Shown here piece after piece: positions 57,975-64,000 of a stretch of 64,000 nt of DNA. Each line of letters starts with the position of its first letter. The stretch's first letter is position 1. Made by a program: the position numbers and the translations under genes. The DNA is taken from contig CM066291.1 of assembly GCA_033816765.1 (NCBI GenBank), forward strand, positions 806,001 through 870,000, given 5' to 3'. This stretch comes from Nothopassalora personata (Eukaryota > Ascomycota > Dothideomycetes > Mycosphaerellales > Mycosphaerellaceae). The notes under the pieces were generated by a model. That model saw only the letters and a list, made by a program, of their open reading frames with translations, did no database searches and was not told the DNA's origin.

Positions 57975-60900
57975 ATGGCCACGCTGGCCCCCAACCCGAA
58001 TCCGCACCCGCCCAACGCGAGCGAGACTCCCCCGAACTCTGCGACCAGCATTGCACCAGGCGGCTCCTCCTCCGCGCCTTCTTCACAGCTCCCAGGACAT
58101 CCATCCTTTAGGCGGCAGAGGGCCAGTCGCGCGTGCGAAACCTGTCATGGTATGGAGGCCCAGCGCAGGAAGCGGCGGTCAGGTGCTGACCATATTGCTA
58201 CAGCTAGGAAAGTGCGATGCGATGCAGCATCTCTAGGAGTGCCATGGTACGGATATCCGATGTGGAACATGCCTGGTGGTGTGGGCAGATGCTAACGTGG
58301 TGGCTGCGCCGTACAGTACGAACTGCGTTGCCTTCAGCATAGAGTGCAAGATCCCCACACCGAAGCGCAAGAAGACGGCAGGCAAGAAAGAGGATAGCAG
58401 CGAGCGCGCCGAGTCATCGAAGGATGGGATTAGCCCGGCAGGTGCAGAGACCCTCTCGGCGCCGCCGCCGGACAGTTTTACGCCAGACAAGGTCGGCATG
58501 AACACAACTGCGGCCATCCCGAAAAGCGAGGGCAGCGACCAATACTATACCAACCAACAGCTGTCGAACGGCACATATGCGCAATTCGTGCGTTCTATAC
58601 CCATCGCCGGGTGCAGGGAAAGCGCTAACAGTGCAACAGATGAAGCCGAAATTCGCACGGGCACCGATCAAGGAGGCTGGACGTGTCGCATATCTGGGAG
58701 AATCATCGAACTTGTCCCTCCTGGTCCAGGATCGCCACGGCTCTTCAGATGTCGTGCATTACCCGCTGCCCGAGAACGTTCGTGGCGCCCGTGCGCGCAT
58801 CAACGAACTTGATAATGTTGAGATCGATATTCTGCACCAGCGTGGCGCTTTTCTGTTGCCACCGCGCCAGCTCTGCGATGAGCTCGTTGACGCTTACTTC
58901 ACTTGGATTGCTCCAGTGGTGCCGGTCATTAACCGCAGCAAGTTCATGAGACGCTATCGCGACTCCAAGAACCCTCCTTCATTACTTCTTCTGCAGGCCA
59001 TTCTCCTGGCAGGTTCCCGGGTATGTAACAACCCGCAACTCATGGACGCGAATGGGTCGACGACTCCAGCGGCAATGACGTTCTACAAGCGCGCAAAGGC
59101 TCTATACGATGCCAACTACGAGGATGACCGTGTCACTATTGTGCAAGCCCTCATCCTGATGGGATGGTATTGGGAAGGTCCAGAGGGTAAGAACCACGAA
59201 AGAGCAGATATTGTCACGTACGCTCAGTCTGACCTGGCTGCAGACGTGACAAAGAATGTATTTTACTGGAGCAGAGTAGCCGTCATTGTCGCACAAGGAT
59301 CTGGCATGCACCGAAGGTAAGTACTATAGAGCACGCAACGCTTGCATTGATGGTCAAAGCGCTCAACCTTTCGTCACAGTGTCGAAGGCTCCCAGCTCAG
59401 CAAGGCAGACAAGCGGCTATGGAAACGAATCTGGTGGACCTTGTTCACTCGCGATCGTTCTGTCGCTGTCGCGCTGGGGCGTCCCGTCTCCATCAACATT
59501 GAAGACTCCGACGTTGAGATGGTCTCCGAAGACGACTTCATCGACGACGAGCCTGATCGACCTGCGGAATACCCTGCGGACCCGATTCACGTCCAATTCT
59601 TCCTCAACTACGTGAAGCTGTGCGAGATTATGGGCTTAGTTCTGTCCCAGCAATACTCGGTGGCCTCGAAGCTTCGGCGAAACAATGCTCTTGACCTAAC
59701 ACATAGCGATATGGCGCTCGCGGATTGGTTGCAGAACTGCCCACCTGAAGTCAGATGGGAGCCACAACGGCATCACTTCTGGTCTGCCTTGCTTCATGCC
59801 AACTACTAGTAAGTGATGGCGACTGCATTGCTGCGTTGGACTGAAGCTAAAATACTGCAGCACCACGCTGTGTCTTCTTCATAGAGCGCACATGCCTCCT
59901 GCGGGGTCACCGAGCTCGCGCGACACTCAAGGATACCCTGAGGAAACAGCCTACCCCTCAAGGTCCATAGCCTATCAAGCTGCTGGCATGATCACATCGA
60001 TCATTGATGCACTGCAACTACACGATCAACTTCGTTACGCACCAGCCTTCATGTGAGGATCCGTCTTGCCGGCATGCGAAATGTTACTGACAGCGGGTGC
60101 AGTGTTTACAGTCTGTTCTCCGCATTGATCATGCACGTCTACCAGATGCGCTCTTCCAATCAATCGGTTGTTACCGCTACACAAACGCGGCTGACTTCCT
60201 GCATGAACGCGCTCAAGGACGTCTCGAAAGTCTGGTTGGTCGCGAAGATGGTCCACACATTATTCGAGTCCATCCTTGGCAATAAGGTTCTGGAGGACAG
60301 ACTCCAGAAGGCAGCAGGTAGGCAACATCGCAAGCCCAAACATGGCGCAAGCGATAAAGCTAGCAAAGAGACACCCACTCTCGATCCATCGTCCGAGGCC
60401 CAGAAGCGCAAGTTTGACGATATGGAGATGGGCTACACGAACGGACCACCTGCGCCGCAAATGTCGTACGAACGGTCGCGGCCGCAGTCGCCGGCGATAA
60501 CGCCCTCACGCGAGCTACCACAGTCTACTCAGGCATCGCAACAACCGCAAATACCACACATCACCGCCGGCAGCCCGACAGTACGACAGGGAACGGATGC
60601 GTTCATGGGCATGTCACGCACCAACACACGACCGACCACACCTTTCAACAACTTCTCCTACCCTGGAACCCCACCGGATCTCTTCTTACATACGCGGAAC
60701 TCACCAAAGATCTCCGAGGACTTGTGGCAGAACTACCAGCCGGAGCAACTCTTCCCACCAGAGGCCAGCCAGCTGTTTCCCCTCAGCACGAGTCCCAACC
60801 AGATGGTGGATCCTGCGTTACGAAATCCTGCGCACCCACCGCAGATGCATCAGCAACAGTTTGCGCCTCAGCAGCCAAATATGCAGCAACAAGACCCACC

Positions 60901-61168
60901 GCTGCAGCACAATCAGCAGCACACACCAACCCTGTCGGACGGTCATTCCATGCCATCGATGGACTATCAACACGACCCTAATGCTTGGGCACATATCAAC
61001 ATGCAGAACCAGCATCGACCTGACGACCAGTGGAGCAACTCCGCTTCAAGCACCCAAGGAGGTCCGATAGTGCCGACGACCCTCAATGTTGGTGACTGGT
61101 TCGAGTTCTTTGGCATCCCGGCTGGATCCGATCTTGGCGCCTTCCACAACTCCGCTGGCTATGGTTGA
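57975..61168 (+). CDS. farA: CTF1/FarA-type Zn2Cys6 transcription factor
   Basis: Seven exons: 57975-58149, 58204-58246, 58317-58587, 58640-59316, 59380-59808, 59861-60052 and 60103-61168. They join in phase to 950 aa; the introns (54, 70, 52, 63, 52, 50 nt) mostly show CTAAC/CTGAC branch sites. The zinc cluster is assembled from three exons: RASRACETCHARKVRC, then AASLGVPCTNC and VAFSIECK (about 49-88). This is the signature of cutinase transcription factor 1 and FarA/FarB, which bind CCTCGG-type sites and turn on fatty-acid, cutin and lipid breakdown genes. The fungal-specific domain spans about 220-530; the C terminus is Q/P-rich. FarA versus FarB cannot be decided here. The start follows directly after the hexanucleotide repeat. 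Confidence 0.93.
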
Positions 61169-61671
61169 AGCGGCTCAGGCTAGACCAAACACCTGACTTG
61201 ATACCTCCAGATCAACCAAGCTAGTGCGACGAGCACTCGTCAGCGCAATATGCCGCGCGTTGCAAGCCGCAGGCGGCAATTCGAAGCTTCAAGCTTGCAC
61301 TATCTGGCTTCACCTTGTATTCCCATCGACCTCGACAGAACCCTGTACGATCGCAACCCATACACAAATATTGCTTGGCATGGCCTTTTGGCGTTTTCAG
61401 CATATTCGTGCACAGTATTTAGCACGTTTGTTATTGTTAAGATGGCTACAGAACAGGCATAGTGCAGTAGAGCTCAAAGTATACACAGTGGACTCACGCA
61501 CGAACGTGGTGGTGCCGAAAAAGAAGGAACGAGGCAGTCAGGGTGTCACTGCTGATAAGCTTGAACATTTTGTAGCTGATGTGAAGTACGAAGTATGATC
61601 TCTGCCTTCCGTGTCATGCAGGCTCCTGAAGGTCGAGACACCTACTTCAACGCTACCCCTCCCCCCTCGCA
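61169..61671. other. Convergent region between CTF1/FarA and TenA-like genes
   Basis: About 0.5 kb between two stop codons; no feature recognised. Confidence 0.4.
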
Positions 61672-62576
61672 TCATACATCCGGCCAGAACTCTCCCTCAA
61701 CCCACACAACCTGCCGCCACGCCGCTTCACATTCTCTCCATACCCACCCTCCCTCCTCCACGCCCCACTCCAAACACATCTTATTCACCAGCCCTCCCAA
61801 CCTCCTCACAAAAGCCTCAAATTCCGGAGACGTCCATTTCGGGATGAAAACTCGTTGCATCACGTCCTTTTCCTTGGGACGTAGGCTGTGGTCCAAGTGG
61901 GAGAGGGAGTGTTTCCACGCGCGAAGGTAGCATTCTTCCGTCGCCCAAAGAATCACGAGACCGATTAGCAAGGGACGACCGTTGGCGAGGGCGCCGGCGA
62001 AGAGGTCCTGGAGAGAGGTGTAGGTTAGGAGGTAGGTGGTGGTGAGATGAAGGTCAGGAGAAGGAGAAGGAGAAGGAGCAGTACCTGATAGCATCGCGTT
62101 GGACGCTCCACTTGGACGTTGCAGATTTCTTCGAGGAAATCTTCGGCGGCGGCCGAGTCTTCGAAGAGGTTGAGCTGATTGATGATAAGGGATTAGCTAA
62201 ACCCTAGTAGTAAACACTAAATCATATTTCTCATCTTGCGAGTAGCGAGTAATGTCGCCATCTTACGACGGACGGCTGTGGCCATTTGGACTTATACCTC
62301 TGTGCGGATATTCGTCAAGCACTCAATCAAACAATCTGCAATTCGCCATTCGATTGTTGAAGTCCTGTCTGAGCCCGTAGGGATTGAGATTTGGGAGAGG
62401 AGCGTTCCGATAAAGTTGGTGTAGCTCAAGGCATAGAGGCGGTCTTGAGCTAGCCAGTGCTTGAGCTTGGGGAGTGGAAGTGAGGATGTAGCGGCTGCTT
62501 GGAGGAATGGATGGGTCGTTGCCTTCTGTAGTGATGCTTCGTCTAGCTTCAGTAGGTGAGAGGTGAGTGAAGGCAT
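61672..62576 (-). CDS. TenA/THI-4-like heme-oxygenase-fold protein
   Basis: Exons 62576-62298, 62174-62085 and 62007-61672 give 234 aa (introns 123 and 77 nt, with CTAAT and CTAAC branch sites). The PLPKLKHWLAQDRLYALSYT helix near the start, with its family-typical Gln-Asp and Tyr residues, and the later LLIGLVILWATEECYLRAW helix, fit the TenA/THI-4 fold of thiamine-salvage aminopyrimidine hydrolases (thiaminase II). Many fungal members lack proven activity, and I cannot place a catalytic Cys with certainty; a related non-thiamine role is possible. ATG 62576 was chosen because the helical homology begins shortly after it. Confidence 0.82.
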
Positions 62577-62891
62577 GCTTGCTAGTGTGTTGTTGCCGCG
62601 ACGTTGTGAGTGATTTTTAGTGTGCAAAGTACAATCCAAGCCAAGTTGATGATGTCAAATAGTGGGATGCCTAACAAATGAAAAGAAAAAGAGAGACTGT
62701 AACATAGAAGGTCCATCGGCACCAGCTCCAAGCATGAAGCAGGATCTTGAAATGACGTCGGCATAATAGCGGCTGCGTGTGTCCCAAGCGGAAAGCTAAT
62801 GACACTGACAAAAGAGGGCTGGGGGATGGTATGAACTAGGGCACTTCTCATGCGGGTATCATTACAACATCTATTCTTTACATGGAGTCTT
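62577..62891. promoter_or_regulatory. TenA-like promoter / BRR2 3' flank
   Basis: 315 bp between the BRR2 stop and the TenA-like start, both on the minus strand. No site recognised. Confidence 0.4.
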
Positions 62892-64000
62892 TTACTCTTC
62901 CTCTTCTTCCTCCTCATCCTCCTCCATGCCCTCAGCGGCATCGACCTCAAATGTCGGAGCTTGATCCACTCCGACGTAGCTATCGCTCATCAAAAACAAC
63001 GTCAGGTTGTGCTTCCCAGGAGTTGGGAGCACAATTTCCAGCTTGGCATTGAGCTGCTTGACGATTGTGACCCTCTTGATAGCCAGCAATGTCCGCGTGC
63101 TCTCCTCTCCAACAACGAGCCACCAGTTCTCGGTCTTCTCAGCCGGGTAAAACGGAGCGTGTACCTGGAGGTTCGGCTCCTCATCCTCTTCCAATTGGCG
63201 CTGAATCGAGACGTTGACGTAGCTTGGCTGACCAGAAGCAACGTTCTCCGCATCGTCGAGCTCGAAATCCATCTCGACGTTAGGATATCTCTCATTGATG
63301 AAGCCAGCCGCATCGGCCAACTGCTTGTTGCCAAACTGTAGGCCTTCCATGAGGTTCTTGTAGTTCGGATTCTCATCAGGGTCCATGGCATCCTGGAACT
63401 CGAAGACGTCCTTGATCGAGTACTTGCCGCAGACATCGATCTTGTCGTCGTCGAAGTGAGGAATTTGCTTGAGTGGTGAGTCGCGATCCCACATGGCTTG
63501 GACAACCATCTGACTGATTTCCATGGCGCTCATGGCGTTGAGGTGACCTTCTGACGACAAGACGTCAACACAGGCACTGAGCAAGTTGAGCACTTTGCGC
63601 AATATGACTTCCTGGTCTTTGGCGAGATCTGTCGGCAGCTGCATGCGTGAGAAGTGCGCCTGCAGGAGCACGAATGCCTTGAAATGAGGCGACTCGAAGT
63701 TGACCTCAGATAGCTTGACAGGACACCTATCGTAGATGCGCTGTAGGGCGTGCTCTTCGTGCCGGCGGATCTGGATGTCTTCAAACTCGGTCGCAGCAGT
63801 CACAATCTCGAGGATGCCCTTGAGCTTCGTGCCGCGCTTGAGGGAAAGCAGAAGGGTCTGCATCGTGATGAATGAAATGTTGTAGTACGCTGCAATCATT
63901 GCTGCATTCAGAGGCGTGATCGTGTCTTCGTCCTCATCGAGCTCGATGATCTTGGCGTCATTGAGGTCCTTCAGTGTGCTTTCGACCTGCTCCGACAGAT
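62892..64000 (-). CDS. BRR2: BRR2 spliceosomal RNA helicase, C-terminal part
   Basis: The frame runs from the window edge to a stop at 62892 (about 369 residues seen). It covers the second Sec63 cassette: SEQVESTLKDLNDAKIIELD, then LNAAMIAAYYNISFITMQTL, PHFKAFVLLQAHFSRMQLP and the HLNAMSAMEISQMVVQAMWD helices, followed by the beta-sandwich end and a run of Glu. BRR2 is the Ski2-like U5 snRNP helicase that unwinds U4/U6. MER3/HFM1, SLH1 and Sec63 have similar cassettes; the KDQEVILRKVLNLLSACVDV and C-terminal acidic run favour BRR2. The helicase cores lie outside the window. Confidence 0.88.
   Translation of the reverse strand, partial: LSEQVESTLKDLNDAKIIELDEDEDTITPLNAAMIAAYYNISFITMQTLLLSLKRGTKLKGILEIVTAATEFEDIQIRRHEEHALQRIYDRCPVKLSEVNFESPHFKAFVLLQAHFSRMQLPTDLAKDQEVILRKVLNLLSACVDVLSSEGHLNAMSAMEISQMVVQAMWDRDSPLKQIPHFDDDKIDVCGKYSIKDVFEFQDAMDPDENPNYKNLMEGLQFGNKQLADAAGFINERYPNVEMDFELDDAENVASGQPSYVNVSIQRQLEEDEEPNLQVHAPFYPAEKTENWWLVVGEESTRTLLAIKRVTIVKQLNAKLEIVLPTPGKHNLTLFLMSDSYVGVDQAPTFEVDAAEGMEEDEEEEEEE

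Noticed and set aside
57628..58104. Minus-strand frame with long Leu-Val repeats
   Set aside because: It is only the translation of the CAGCAC microsatellite.

Overview
The window is nuclear DNA from a filamentous ascomycete (Pezizomycotina, most likely a Dothideomycete; the class is inference). The evidence is short introns of about 45-155 nt with GT-AG ends and CTAAC/CTGAC branch sites, fungal families (two Zn2Cys6 regulators, Bem1, a CTF1/FarA-type factor, GPR1/FUN34 acetate permease, DUF3433) and dense genes on both strands. Coordinates give the outer span of each gene; exon limits were worked out by hand from splice signals and reading phase and are in the evidence text.

Layout. 1-5490: a nearly complete Ty1/copia retrotransposon on the minus strand, its 3' LTR cut by the window edge. 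6020-10592: NOT2 of CCR4-NOT and an FAD amadoriase-type oxidase. 11910-13499: a decayed DUF3433 membrane-protein gene. 14189-24183: TAF2, 4-hydroxyphenylpyruvate dioxygenase (HPPD), a TTC36-like TPR protein divergent from it, TIM21 and a coiled-coil protein resembling augmin subunit HAUS3. 26707-29536: an acetate permease and a glutathione transferase. 29720-30414: two F-box relics. 31779-37999: GALT, a Zn2Cys6 regulator, then a divergent pair: an HD-domain oxygenase of the PhnZ/TmpB type and an Fe(II)/2-oxoglutarate oxygenase of the PhnY/PhyH type. 38601-49232: Bem1, THP3/LENG8, VPS36 and a MOSC (mARC-like) protein. 49530-51879: a wrecked sedolisin gene and a flavin monooxygenase fragment. 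52164-64000: an AT-hook protein, a peroxisomal acyl/aryl-CoA ligase, a CTF1/FarA regulator with a long hexanucleotide repeat just before its start codon, a TenA-like protein and the C-terminal part of BRR2.

The most interesting unit is the PhnZ-like/PhnY-like pair. In bacteria these two iron enzymes act in sequence: the 2OG enzyme hydroxylates an aminoethylphosphonate next to phosphorus, and the HD diiron enzyme cleaves the C-P bond, releasing phosphate and glycine or a methylated glycine. All iron ligands and the lid Tyr/Glu known from PhnZ are present here, and the two genes share a 407-bp promoter. The PhnZ-like gene carries what looks like a 4-bp GAGG duplication exactly at its splice donor, which would shift the frame, so this copy may have lost function. 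A second pair with a likely functional link is HPPD and the TTC36 homologue, since TTC36 has been tied to HPPD stability in mammals. Housekeeping genes look intact; the broken genes (DUF3433, F-box, sedolisin, monooxygenase) belong to accessory families.
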